Below, piece after piece: positions 11,425-22,059 of a DNA stretch of 64,000 nucleotides (within the stretch, counting starts at the first letter, position 1; every line of letters starts with the position of its first letter). Position numbers and translations under genes: made by a program. The DNA comes from Haliotis asinina (lineage: Eukaryota > Mollusca > Gastropoda > Lepetellida > Haliotidae): the NCBI RefSeq assembly GCF_037392515.1, contig NC_090290.1, forward strand, positions 20,101,753 through 20,165,752, written 5' to 3'. The notes under the pieces are model-generated. The model saw only the letters and a list, made by a program, of their open reading frames with translations, had not been told where the DNA came from and ran no database searches.

Positions 11425-11492
11425 CCGCTGTATTGGAAGGAATAAGGAACAGAAACTGCCAACAGCAAAACTACGTATTGTCTGGCGTCCAT
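11425..11492 (-). CDS. Gene 2 exon 1: start and signal peptide
   Basis: The ATG at 11492 opens MDARQYVVLLLAVSVPYSFQ, a short charged N-region followed by a hydrophobic Leu/Val core, typical of a secretory signal. The exon ends in phase 2 at a GT donor (GG|gtaggc). The phase-2 acceptor at 10209 fits it exactly, which supports both the start and the donor. No promoter motif or 5' untranslated exon could be recognised upstream. Confidence 0.8.
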
Positions 11493-11689
11493 TCTCAGGT
11501 CGCTAGGGAATGGGCAGATTGGGCGTGATATATATATTGTTGAACAAGGAAGTAAGAAACGAATAAATATATGCACAAGGTCGGGGTCGTAGCTGATAAG
11601 ACTGAGGTGTTTGGCAACCGTATGTGTACATGTGAAGGCTGTTATGCTGTTCACCTGTTTATCAGTCATGTTAAGGGCGCTGTCTTTGC

Positions 11690-11852
11690 AAACGGTTCGA
11701 ATTTCCTCTATGCCGCCCGCCACGCCGAAGATCTGGATTCGATTCATCGCATGCGTACAATATGTGAAGCCAATTTCTTGTGTCCCCACGACTTGATATC
11801 GTTGGAATAATACCAAAGGCGGCGTTAGACTAAACTCACTCAATCACTCATT
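11690..11852 (+). mobile_element. tRNA-headed SINE copy, degraded
   Basis: A B-box-like ggttcgaattt at 11694 is followed by a sequence ending in gttggaataata and a ctaaactcactcaatcactc tail. This is the 3'-end pattern shared by the SINEs of this window. The A box is not clear. It lies about 200 bases upstream of the gene 2 start codon. Confidence 0.6.
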
Positions 11853-11934
11853 TTTTGCAGTGTCAAATATGAGTGCTTCATTCTTCACTGTTGTATAAAT
11901 GTAGCAGCAGTCAGTTTAGCTATATCACATGTTC

Positions 11935-12385
11935 GGGTTACCTTCAGTAATGCCAAATATAATGGTCACCTTCTGCAGTAGCGTTAGATATTAAGGTCCT
12001 CTTCTTCACTAATATCAAATATTAGGGTTATCTACTTCAGTGATGTGAATCGCTGTTACCTTCTCCGGTAATGTCATATATCATTGTTATCTTATACATG
12101 TAAATGTAAATATTAGGTTTACCTTCTTTGGTCAAGTGGATTATTGAGGTTGCCTTTGTCAGTACCTTGGGTTACCGTCTTTCGTGATGTCGGTTATTAG
12201 GGTCACCTTCGTCAGTAACGTCAAATATTTGGGTTACCGTCTTTGGTGATGTGGGTTATTAGGGTCACCTTCGTCAGTAACGTCAAATATTTGGGTTACC
12301 GTCTTTGGTGATGCGGGTTATTAGGGTCACCTTCGTCAGTAACGTCAAATCTTAGGATTACCTTCTTCACTTATGTCAAATGTAT
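11935..12385. repeat. 31/62-bp minisatellite
   Basis: Units such as gggtcaccttcgtcagtaac alternate with tttgggttaccgtctttggt. The pair repeats with period 62 (gggtcacc at 12200, 12262 and 12324). More diverged half-units extend left to about 11935. It lies upstream of gene 2; no function is evident. Confidence 0.88.
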
Positions 12386-12839
12386 ATATCATGCAATAGT
12401 GCATGCACAGTGTATGACTAAACAGGTGGAGCAGTGTCGGGTATTACCGAACAAGCGGCTATTAGCGGGCAATATTCTATTTCCGCATTGTTTTATCGAG
12501 CTGCCAATCGCGACAGCCACTTTTATCTGCATGCCATGAGACAGAAATTTCCTATACCTGAAGAACGATCGGCTGTTCCTTGAATATACTTCAAAAGACG
12601 CAGTGAAGAAAATTGACGAAATGACAAGCAACGGGCTTTACATCCTTAACCCCTTGGTTGTCACAGGGACATATATGTCCTTCCTCTTCAACCTTCACTT
12701 TGCAGTCAAATAGAGTTCTAAATATATGCAAAGCACAAAAAATGTAGGAAGTCCTTGATTTTGTGAAAAACGTTAGGTTTAACCAGCACAGCTGTACAGT
12801 TTGTATGTCAGATAATTAGAGTCGGTAGCGAGTGTGTCC

Positions 12840-13620
12840 ACCATGAGAAGCAATACAGGCACGACACCTTACAGGCTCACTGGACACCAACCCTCTGATT
12901 GTCGCCCTTGGAAACAATCGTCACTCGAGTTGCAGTGCTCTACCTAAGGTATCAAGACTGGAGGGTGCAGGATCCCTGAGACGCACTCGACGCCCTAAAA
13001 CATCCCATAAACGTTCGATTGGGGGCGGATCTGGGGACTTAGCCGACCAGGGTAATGTTGTAACGCCTTGTTGCTGCAAGAAGTTCACGGCAAACACGAG
13101 CTCAACACGAGCGTGCATTATCGTCCAGAAAGACAAAGTTTCGACCTGCACTGTGAGCCATGGGAACGATGTGTGGTTGTAAAATCTTGTCCGCATACCG
13201 CTGACCTGACAACCAAATCGGTCCTTGTGATCAATGAAATCCCTCCCCAGACCATGGCAGAGCCGCCTCCATACGAATCGTGTTCCTGTACTGTGGCTCT
13301 CGCACAATGCTCTCCACCCACGTGATCGACCATCCGTGAAGCGCAATCAAAGCGGGATTCATCACTGAACATCACATTTCGTCAGTGTCTGTTCCCCCAC
13401 TTCTGGCGACTTTCTGAAGAACCGGGCAACAGCATTCTGTGATTGTTCACCCTCTAGCATCCCAATGGCCTGCCATTTATGTCTAGGTGGCTTTTTCACA
13501 AGTGATAGAGGTTCACGTTTACCGTCAGTTTTATGGCCTACAATGCACGTGCGGTTCAGGATGCATGTGTATCACGTACAGGGGGCTTGTCAGTCCGAAG
13601 TGAATTAAAACCTGAGTTCG
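12840..13620 (-). pseudogene. Tc1/mariner transposase pseudogene
   Basis: Minus-strand translation gives, in order and in different frames, an N-terminal HTH segment (LEGEQSQNAVARFFRK-like), VMFSDESRFDCASRMVDHVG (first catalytic Asp), GGSAMVWGGISL, and AKSPDPPPIERLWDVLGRRV (third acidic position region, family consensus SPDLNPIEHLWD). Several frameshifts separate these blocks, so it is inactive. It encodes a cut-and-paste transposase of the DD34D type. The terminal inverted repeats and TA duplications were not identified. Confidence 0.88.
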
Positions 13621-13639
13621 AATACAATCAGCACGCGAC

Positions 13640-16600
13640 TTTTATGTGTCAATCCTTCTACTGTAAGTTCAACGTTGTGCCTAGTATATACACACAAGTT
13701 TAAATCAGTTTTGAATTCCTCGTGAATGTTCCGACTTCCAGCCGTCTTCCATTGGCTCCATACATTTAGAATAATCAGAGAAAGAGTATGGCAGAAAGAA
13801 ATAGCAAATTAAAAATAGATAAAACGCTATCATTTGATAATTCATAAGAAACTGTCAAAGTTTCCGTGCAGCAAGACGCCATACCTGACGCAAAATCGCA
13901 AAAGAACGACAACGGTACTTGTCTGGCTTCTTCTGTTATTTACAATGTAAACGATAAAATCATTTAACAATACCCAGATAGCCAGATTCATTCTGATTAC
14001 TTATATCTCATACTTATGTACAAATCAAGGGAAGAGTTCTGTGTACCCTTGTGAGCGAAGCCGCCATTTGAAAAGAAATCGGTCATGGGTAGTGATGTCA
14101 TACGTCACCATCGTTGCACATATTAGGCAATTTCTTCGTTGTGAAGGTCGGCGGAACAAAGGTGTGCTGAATAAACACAATGGCCCTATAATTCTGATTG
14201 CACGTTCAGCATTATGATGTATATATTTTACGTATCTTTCAGACATTTTTCATTAAACTAGTTTCAGTATCTACATGTATCCTTGTTCAACATATATCAT
14301 ATGTGGATATAGCGTGTGCCTTTTTATTCTTTGAAAGCATTTGATTGTTTGAATGATATTTGCATGGGAAATTGACTCATTTAGTGTACTGTACCACATT
14401 TTAAACCTCTACACACACGAAGCCATTACTGCAACATGTGCTTTAGTTCATTCAATACATTCAATACGTTCGGACTAATATTGCCGTTTGATATGAACGG
14501 GTTAATTAACAGTGATTTAATTCATCCTTCTAAGTATAACTGAGTATAATGAAAGTAATTGATACATTTTATGAAATGTAGAGACACATATATTTAAAGG
14601 AATTGTCTTGTTCTTTGAATTTGTGTGTCGTTTTTTATATTTGAGTTGAGTCCGGTTTTACGTCACATAGGCATTATTCGAGCCTTATAGTGACGAGATT
14701 AAGTTTGCATTCATTACCATGTCTTAAAGAACAATTATGAAAATTGATTGACCGGGTGTGAGTTTGTCAAAACGTTTTATGATGTTATGATTCATTACCA
14801 TTGTTTCCGATGTTACAATCGATTCAAATTCGATTAAAACATATTTTGATGGTAGGATATCTAACTCAAACAATATTTATACGAAAATTGTTTACAAATA
14901 TATAACCAGGTCCTGTCTTCATTTCTACACTGATATGAAATCGTTCAAATGACTTTCGACAGCTTATTGCAGTAAAAACTTAAATTCCCCCCTCAAGCTT
15001 TGTTCATGACAGGCTCCATACTTTACAATATCTACTAACAGGTTTTGACATATTACAACTATGTTCAATGACATCACTCAGGCATTCTTGAGTCACAAAT
15101 ATGCGACTTAGCAAGCCCTTTTCATTCAAATGTGTCCTCTTTGACTTACTACGTTATTCAACGTCACTTAATACATAAAAAGGAAACAAGTAGGGTTTCC
15201 TCTCTGGGGGAGGTTTGCAAACTTTCTCTTTAAGAATGCGAGTTTTTGGCTGAGGCTTTGCAGAGGTTTTGGCCTGAAAGTGTGGGACACAGACACTGAG
15301 AATGAATATTGGTGAATCGGTATTTCTTGGTTTGAATTGTAAACACATTAAAACAATAATTTGATGTTTTATCATTGGTAAAAAATAAAATTTCTCGTAA
15401 AATTTCCTGTAGGATTCATAGCTTTGTCCATCTCTTTAGCTAGTGCAAAAGAAACAAATTGTTCTGTTCTGTGTGTAAAATGTGGGATCAGGCGTGGGTA
15501 ACATTGGGTGGTTGGGTGGTTGGGTGGTTGTGTATGCTATATTTTGAACAGAAATGAAGGAATATTTCTTCTGTGTTCAAGGCTGCTTTATATCAAATTA
15601 CTGTATATCAATATGGAATCAAACTGACATCGCTAACTTACACTTACGTTGAATCATGTGTGGATTTTAGGTGTCTATTTTATTGATCAATGTTTATGAA
15701 GACGTTTAATCAGGTGGCTACGATCAATACTCAAAGGGTTTTGTGCTTGTCAACAGCTGTTCACACAAGAATCCCCAGCGACGTGGCTTAACTTTGGTTG
15801 GGGCGGCTGTAACCAGAGTCTTTCAAAGTTGTACGTGGCACTGTCATGTGATGAATCGCTCATGACTTTGCTCTTCATAGAACAAGAAAGTCCCTCCGCT
15901 GTACGCACATATGAAAGAGCTGTTAACTGGTATGTAGCTGCTCAGCGCCACACCTGATACGTTTCTTTATACCACGTGAAGTGTGTTTGACTTATGCTTA
16001 TATGCGCAAATTGCGTAAATATGCCGGCATAAATTATTTCATATGATGCGTCTATGACAGCACTTGAATGGTACATGTGTGACTTGTTTTACTTGCATGG
16101 TTACGGGAGAATGTTATCATCACTAAGTGCATGTTGAGATAACACATCAAATAACATCAAATGACCTTGTTTGCAACGACATGCATGCTCTAATACATGT
16201 ATAATATATGGGCTATGGTTACACTATTACACTATATCGTGATACGTTAGAATATTAAGGTAAGGCCACGCCACTATGAACAGTACATCATCGTTTTATT
16301 TTTCATTCTTTCTAAAATTACAATATAATGACGTTTATTGTTTATTCGGAACAAAAACTTCAAGATATCGTAAGCAAACCTACATGAATTCCTTTTACCC
16401 ATAGCATCGAGTGCAAAAAATGCGCTGAACCTGTACTTTTCATTTATTGGTCTGTTTCTTCTGATTTTCAAAGCCACACTCAAAATTATTCCCGCTGTAT
16501 ATTGGAACGGACTGAATTCTAATTTCAGTAAACACCTGGAGAACAGGGTACATAATATGAACGAAATGACAGCACTTGTGCATAATCAGCCTGGAATAGC

Positions 16601-17580
16601 CCGACATCAGTGTTCTGAAATGTCATTGTTCGGAATAGCCTGACGTCACTGTTCGGAATAGCCTGGCAGAGCCGACAAGAGTGCAAAATCTGACAATTTG
16701 ATGGTGTCAAATATTTGCCTGAAACAGCTACTAGCTGGGGTTAACTCGTCTTCATACGTGAATATGATTCACATTGAGAGGTTCGTTGTGTGTATTAATT
16801 TTTGTTATGTGTGACAAAACACGGTAGGAAATGAGATGTGGTGTTAGCTGTTCGGCAATACTCGAGACTGTATGTCGATATATGCATTTGAATAATAACG
16901 TAGAACTGTAAAAATGTAGTTTTGATATATTTTATTGTCTCAGCCAAGCGCTATTGAAAGAATTTTCTCTGAAATTTTCCCAGGTGACAATCTCTTTTCA
17001 GGAATGAAAACTGTACATCTGCGATTACAATAGAAATATTAAACGCTGAACTCCATATTTCTAACTACCTTTAAGAACCTGAGCGACTAAAGCTTAATAT
17101 ATACAGGTAGCCGGCAGTTTTATCAGCTTGTTCAAATATTACTCAAGGGTTGTGCTAGGAAGAGATTGCTCGGGGATTTCATCGGCCAAGGGCGTTTCAT
17201 AAAAACGTGCTAACCGTTTTGAGGGGCGATGGGGGTAGCCAAATATTTACAGATTTGCATCGTCACATCAAAGGCCCCAGTTTGATTCCACTTGTAGACT
17301 TCAGTGCGCCTAGGCAGGATCTGACATACTATACATTTATAGAGTTCAAATCACTCTGCTTAAGTGGCACTGTGGTAATTCTTGGACAAATATGAATGTG
17401 TTTTAATGACCACTTCACTTACTGAATGTGAGGATGTGTCTATTCGTGGTTGGCAACCTCTAGTTTTTCCTGGTGGGGGATGGCCTGGTGACAGAGTTAA
17501 GTTACAGACCCTAGATTTTCGAAACTGTCTCACAGCTAAGGCGGTCTAAGGCCTTATTAATGTGGAGCCCTTCACTCTGT
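13640..17580. other. Intergenic DNA without recognised genes
   Basis: No coding region is supported. It holds a LINE-tail scrap at about 14640-14760 (ttttacgtcacataggc, agtgacgag), a ggttgggtggttgggtgg simple repeat at 15503-15530, and a 3-fold ggaatagcctgacgtca-like repeat at 16585-16675. That last repeat contains one perfect TGACGTCA palindrome at 16641-16648, whose use as a CRE site is unproven. Confidence 0.6.
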
Positions 17581-17595
17581 GCCTTCACATTTAGG

Positions 17596-17904
17596 GGCCT
17601 CGTGAAGGTCCCGCGGTAAAAGGTCTCGGGGTAGAATACCCGTGAAGGTCCGGGGTAGAATAGGTCTTCGGTATCCCATGCTTACCATAAAAGGCGACTG
17701 TGGTTGTCGTAAGAGGCGACTAACGGGATGCGGTGGTCAGGCTCGCTGACTTGGTTGACACATGTCACTGGTTCCCAATTGTGCAGATCGATGCTCATGT
17801 TGTTGAACAGTGGGCTGTCTGGTCCAGACTCGATTATTTACAGACCGCCGCCATATGGCTGGAATGTTGCTGAGTGCGGTGTAAATCTAAACTCACTCAG
17901 ACAC
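17596..17904 (+). mobile_element. SINE copy (body type) with target-site duplication
   Basis: The element runs from cgtgaaggtcccgcgg to ctaaactcactcagacac. It is flanked by an 11-bp direct repeat TCACATTTAGG at 17585-17595 and 17905-17915. Its first ~40 bases are locally duplicated (ggggtagaata occurs twice). The sense 5' end is at the gtgaaggtcc side and the 3' end at the CTCA tail. Confidence 0.93.
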
Positions 17905-18309
17905 TCACATTTAGGTTCTGGATCCTGATTCATGCGTGTTGGATGGATGTATGCGTGTATGGATGTAAAAACCCAAACACTCAACAACAAATACCCAACT
18001 TAGAGGAGATACAGCTTTCTTGATTGCGTCATTTTCACATCCCCCAGTTCAGATGTTGTACTGTCTTTGACGCTGATACAATTTGTGTCATTCAACAACA
18101 CTACAAGCATGACATCAATACTCAGAGGGATCTTCCATTTTCTATCTCAAATGCTACGAAGGAATCCTCATAAATACGATTCGTAACCTGCCCTGTTTCT
18201 AGAGAAATTTAAAGTCCCAAATCAGTCGAAACATGTAATGAAATACATTCTCCAACGGCACATGTCAGAACGGCCCTTTTCGCGAACTTCTTCTGGCCAC
18301 TGAAGTTAC

Positions 18310-18620
18310 TGAATCTGTTTAGTTTCACGCCGCACACAGCCATGCTCCAGATGTTTGGCGGCGGTTTCTAAATAATCAAGTCACCAACATCATCAATCAA
18401 ATGATCAGCATCATCTACATCAATCTACGCAACTGGGATACAACCTGGCAACCAAGTCAGCGACCCTGTCCACACAATCTCGTTCGTCACCTCTTACAGG
18501 CATGGGTTACTGAAGATCAATTCTGTCTCGGATCTTCACGGATCGCACTATGTGCCCATTTGGGGGATCGAACCCGACCCTTCATCATGACCAGGTTAAC
18601 CTACACTGTTTTTGCTAACT
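18310..18620 (-). mobile_element. SINE copy with tRNA-like head joined to the body
   Basis: Minus-strand orientation. The tail (tttagtttcacgccgcacac) is followed by body blocks, and past the usual body end (gatcttcacgg at 18541) the homology runs on into gggggatcgaacccgaccc, the complement of a tRNA B box. Most other copies stop at ttcacggg. This one therefore suggests that the body SINE is a headless or fused form of a tRNA-derived SINE. Confidence 0.7.
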
Positions 18621-18814
18621 GTATGTAGCCAAGTTGGATGTATATCATTCCTTCATATGTTGGTGAGTTTAATAGAAACTATCCACAAATTATAATCAAG
18701 GAGGACAAAAAGTATCTCGTAATAACAGTTTCATATGATGAAATCTCGTACCGCTGAAATGCATAGGTTGCGCGTAACCTCTCTCTACTTAAAGCCAACC
18801 GATGACTATATGAA

Positions 18815-18960
18815 TGAGAGAGTATCATTTTACGCCGCCTTTAGCAATGTTTCATCAATATCACAGCGCGGTATAAAGGACATGAGCTTCACACACTGTA
18901 CGAACTCCGTGACGAGACACGTTGACTTTAGGCTATCCATCCGCTTCGTTCAAGACCACG
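18815..18960 (-). mobile_element. tRNA-headed SINE copy, degraded
   Basis: tttacgccgcctttagcaat, atcacagcgcgg and gacatgagcttcacacactg are followed by ggctatcc near the far end. This corresponds to the tRNA-headed SINE on the minus strand with a decayed head. Confidence 0.65.
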
Positions 18961-19171
18961 TATATTTTTGTACTGGTTGTACATTACTACACTCGTGTCG
19001 AGTAGGCCGTCTAGTGTCCCCGTCTACAGGCGGTTTTTGTCGCACCAGATAAGGGGTTGAGTCACCGAGTGTGCACTCACCTGCCAGCAAACATGTATTA
19101 GCTGAGAAACAACTCAAATTCAAGTTGGTTATGGTGAAATAATCTCTTTACTGCATCCAGGAGTATTTTTA

Positions 19172-19350
19172 CAGGGATGCGAGTAGCCTAGTGGTTAAAG
19201 CGTTCGCTCGCCACGCAAAGGTACTGTTGATCAACCACGTCATGCCGGAGACACGGGTTCGATCCCTCATATGGATATGAAGCTTGTGTTCCCCGAGCTG
19301 ACAGTGCTGGAATATTGCTAAAGTGGGCCTAAAACTCACTGTCACATACC
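19172..19350 (+). mobile_element. tRNA-derived SINE with clear A and B boxes
   Basis: A box TAGCCTAGTGG at 19184-19194 and B box GGTTCGATCCC at 19256-19266 lie in tRNA order within a tRNA-like head. Then follow a short unrelated part and the tail gctggaatattgctaaag ending in aaaactcactgtcac. The tail matches that of the body SINE and of the LINE, although the head is unrelated. Confidence 0.9.
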
Positions 19351-19399
19351 GCGAATATCCCAAAACATGAAAGATGACATCCTTAAGTAGCGGTCGGTG

Positions 19400-20055
19400 A
19401 TGAAGATGAGTGAGTGAGTGAGGAGTTAAGGTTTGAAGTCACATCGGCACCATTTTAGCCATATCGTAACTAAAACAATGTACAGGCTCAGAGTGATTAA
19501 AAATTAAATTATAAACTTCTGCCAAAGAAGGACAGTAAGACAGTATATCACGACAGTTAGATTTTTAAAATTCGTAACAAGAAGACACAGTCATCCAATC
19601 CAATGACCTCCAATTACAGCCTATGTCACACTTGTTGCCATGGAAACGCGGAAAATATTTTATTAAGAATACCCAAAATGCCAAAAAGATCTATCTATGT
19701 GCCAAGTTTGTTGAAGAAATATTGAATGGTTTTAAAGTTCTGCCCCGGAAAAGATAAATGTGCACGGACGGACGGGGTGCATTTTGATGGGGATAATTAA
19801 ATCTTAAACAGTGTAACAATAGAGGGCAATACAATATAAAAACGGTCTAAAGATCGCCAACAACAGAAAGAACATCACCATACCAGGGATCATGGGGACT
19901 TACTAAACCTTTGCTATCTGCATGGACGCTGGTTGGATTTACACCATCCCTTCAGTCCCTGGCGATTGTCGGAAAATCTAACCATTATTTAGAGAACATA
20001 CATACTACGAGTAAGAATGATAGGAGGTTTAAACTGACCTTGAATGCTTTGGGAC
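19400..20055 (-). mobile_element. Solo 3' tail of the main LINE family
   Basis: From gagtgagtgagtgagg at 19405 the minus strand carries the LINE 3' untranslated tail (catcggcaccattttagcca, gaccctgg-like and catggggacttac blocks). It stops before the coding part. This is a 5'-truncated insertion, the usual product of target-primed reverse transcription. Confidence 0.88.
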
Positions 20056-20597
20056 GTACGTACGATGACGATTAGGCATGACAGACTGGAAGAAGTTTTT
20101 TGAAACATTATATATTTGATGCTAACAGTGAAACTCCTATTATTTTTTGCAAAAGAAAATTAGATGGGATAATCAAAACTTGAGAAAAATCTAGACCGGA
20201 ATCATTAAAGGCAGTTGTGTTTCGGCTTTCTGGGAGGGAAAATAGTCAGTGGTGTGCTTACAGCTTACAAAATTCGACTTAGACACCCTCACTCTGTGTT
20301 TGTAGTCTTGTGTGATGTGGAGGTCGGTTCAGGAAGCAGAGTATATGCTAGCATCTGGTTGTAAAGATTCGTTGGGTACCAGGAAGAAGAACCTTTCAGT
20401 TGGCAAACATTACGATAAGCGATGACATTGTACGTTGAAGTACAAGGTAAACTCTTCAACACGAATGCTATGTAAACTGCAGTTTGACTGAATCGTCAGC
20501 GCTGACATATCCAGATTAGGAAACTTCCTTATAGTAATACTCTTGATGCTATTGAGATAACAAAATCGTGATGTCTCGTCAAGGACGTTGAGGTAGT

Positions 20598-21060
20598 GTT
20601 AAATTATTGTCCCCCTTAAACGTAAGTTCCCATACATTGAAATTAAATTAGAACTGGCCACCTTTTTAATTGTTGAATATGTGTCTTTTTCATGTATGAA
20701 AAACTGCTAACGGCGGCAGGGGTGGTGTAAATCCAGTTAAGGTCCATGCAGAAAGCAAAGGTGCTGTAAGGTTACTTGTCCCTCAGTACGGTGATCTCCC
20801 TTCAGTTGTTGCCAATCTATAGCCTGTTTTTTTATATATTGTGTTAAATTTGTCACTTATAGTTACAAGTTTGGATTTAAGTACAAGTTTTCAGTGTATT
20901 TCTGTAATAATCTTGTTTTATATTGTTCTTATATTGTAACATGTAACTTTATTTTTGTTATTTGTCCATCTATAATTTTACATCTTCCTTAGTCACGATA
21001 AGGGTGAAATACTGCCGATGAGACTTTAAATATTGATTCTGTTATTCACTCACTCCCGAT
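20598..21060 (+). mobile_element. Solo 3' tail of the main LINE family, plus strand
   Basis: attattgtcccccttaaacg, ggtggtgtaaatccagttaa and ggtgatctcccttcagttgt are LINE-tail blocks in sense order, ending at ttattcactcactccc. No coding sequence is attached. Confidence 0.85.
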
Positions 21061-21111
21061 CATTACAGTAAATACACAATGTTGCTGTAATATATACTCT
21101 GTACGAGAAAC

Positions 21112-21385
21112 AAGTGAGTGAGTGAGTTAATATTTAACGTCACATGGGCAATATCTCAGCCATATCGTGACGAGAACATTTGACAATGAAAAGGACTATA
21201 TGTATGTTGTAAAACCTGCCGACGGAGGACAGTAAAACGACTAGAATATCACAATTTGAATTATAACTAGCGTGGAAAGTTAAAATTTACATCACTATCT
21301 GGACAAAACAATATAAAAACAGGCTATAGATCTCCAACAACGGAAGGCAGATCACCAACGAGAAACGAGAAAATAAATACTTATA
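21112..21385 (-). mobile_element. Solo 3' tail of the main LINE family, short
   Basis: gtgagtgagtgagttaatat, acgtcacatgggcaatatct, cagccatatcgtgacgagaa and later aggctatagatctccaacaa are the last ~270 bases of the LINE tail on the minus strand, truncated at 21385. Confidence 0.88.
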
Positions 21386-22059
21386 TCTCTCCAGCCTACG
21401 AACTGTAGAGTATTTGTTTTATATAATTTGTATAAGTATTTGCTTTTCTCTTTTGATTCCAAGTATTTTAGTCTAAAAAGTCATTAAATTACACGAGCTT
21501 TTAGAGTTTATCCCTAACCCAACCCTTAAACCACACGTGTTTCATAGACGTGCTAAATAAGTTATTACTGAATCATTTCATGACTATGTTCAATTTAGTA
21601 TAACAACATATTGAATGATTTGTGGCACCACATATCATCAGTAATTTGCGCACTATTGAGGAAAATAATGTAAATGTAAGGTAATGAAATTCCTGTTTCC
21701 TTTCTTTTGCCACTGGCCATTGTCAGGACTCAGGACATCATATATGATAATACGAAGAGATCAATAGAAAACGTTTCCAAATTCCAATATGTTGCTTTAT
21801 TATTTGGTGTAAATATCACTAAAATGCAATTATATGACCAATAAAACAATACACAGGAAATACGTTTGAAAAAAAGAAACTTTGAACAAAATTGCGTTAC
21901 GCTGTCATCTGTAGTGAATAGTTAAAACGGAATGAACATGTGTCATGCCATTGTGTATCGCCCTAAGCTGAAACCTATGACTGTTTGCTCTAAAACGCCA
22001 CATCAATGGTACTCCACATGCATTGATTTAAGCTGCTATTGAAGACAAGTGAATAAAAG

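Larger units (their letters stand above)
1..11492 (-). other. Host gene 2 span: secreted EMI / EGF multidomain protein, 3' part beyond the window
   Basis: Nine coding exons on the minus strand join without a phase conflict: 11425-11492, 10141-10209, 9379-9476, 8416-8511, 5583-5690, 4823-5077, 2320-2449, 1068-1260 and 224-890. All have AG acceptors and GT donors. Together they give 561 residues: signal peptide (1-22), EMI domain (about 23-78), two EGF modules (79-110, 111-146), then an extracellular region (147-561) that I recall only from uncharacterised mollusc and lancelet proteins with alternating beta-sandwich-like repeats. The last donor is in phase 1, so more exons lie left of base 1. 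It is presumably secreted or a membrane ectodomain; no transmembrane segment is seen yet. Exons between those listed could have been missed. Function is unknown; EMI plus EGF suggests an adhesion or matrix role (inference). Confidence 0.8.

Noticed and set aside
16641..16648. TGACGTCA palindrome as a CRE promoter element
   Set aside because: It lies within a small local repeat far from any supported gene start; no other promoter evidence.
17724..17780. tRNA gene or clear A/B boxes in the body SINE
   Set aside because: tcgctgacttgg resembles an A box, but the nearest ggttccc-type B box is only about 15 bases away, too close for a tRNA promoter.
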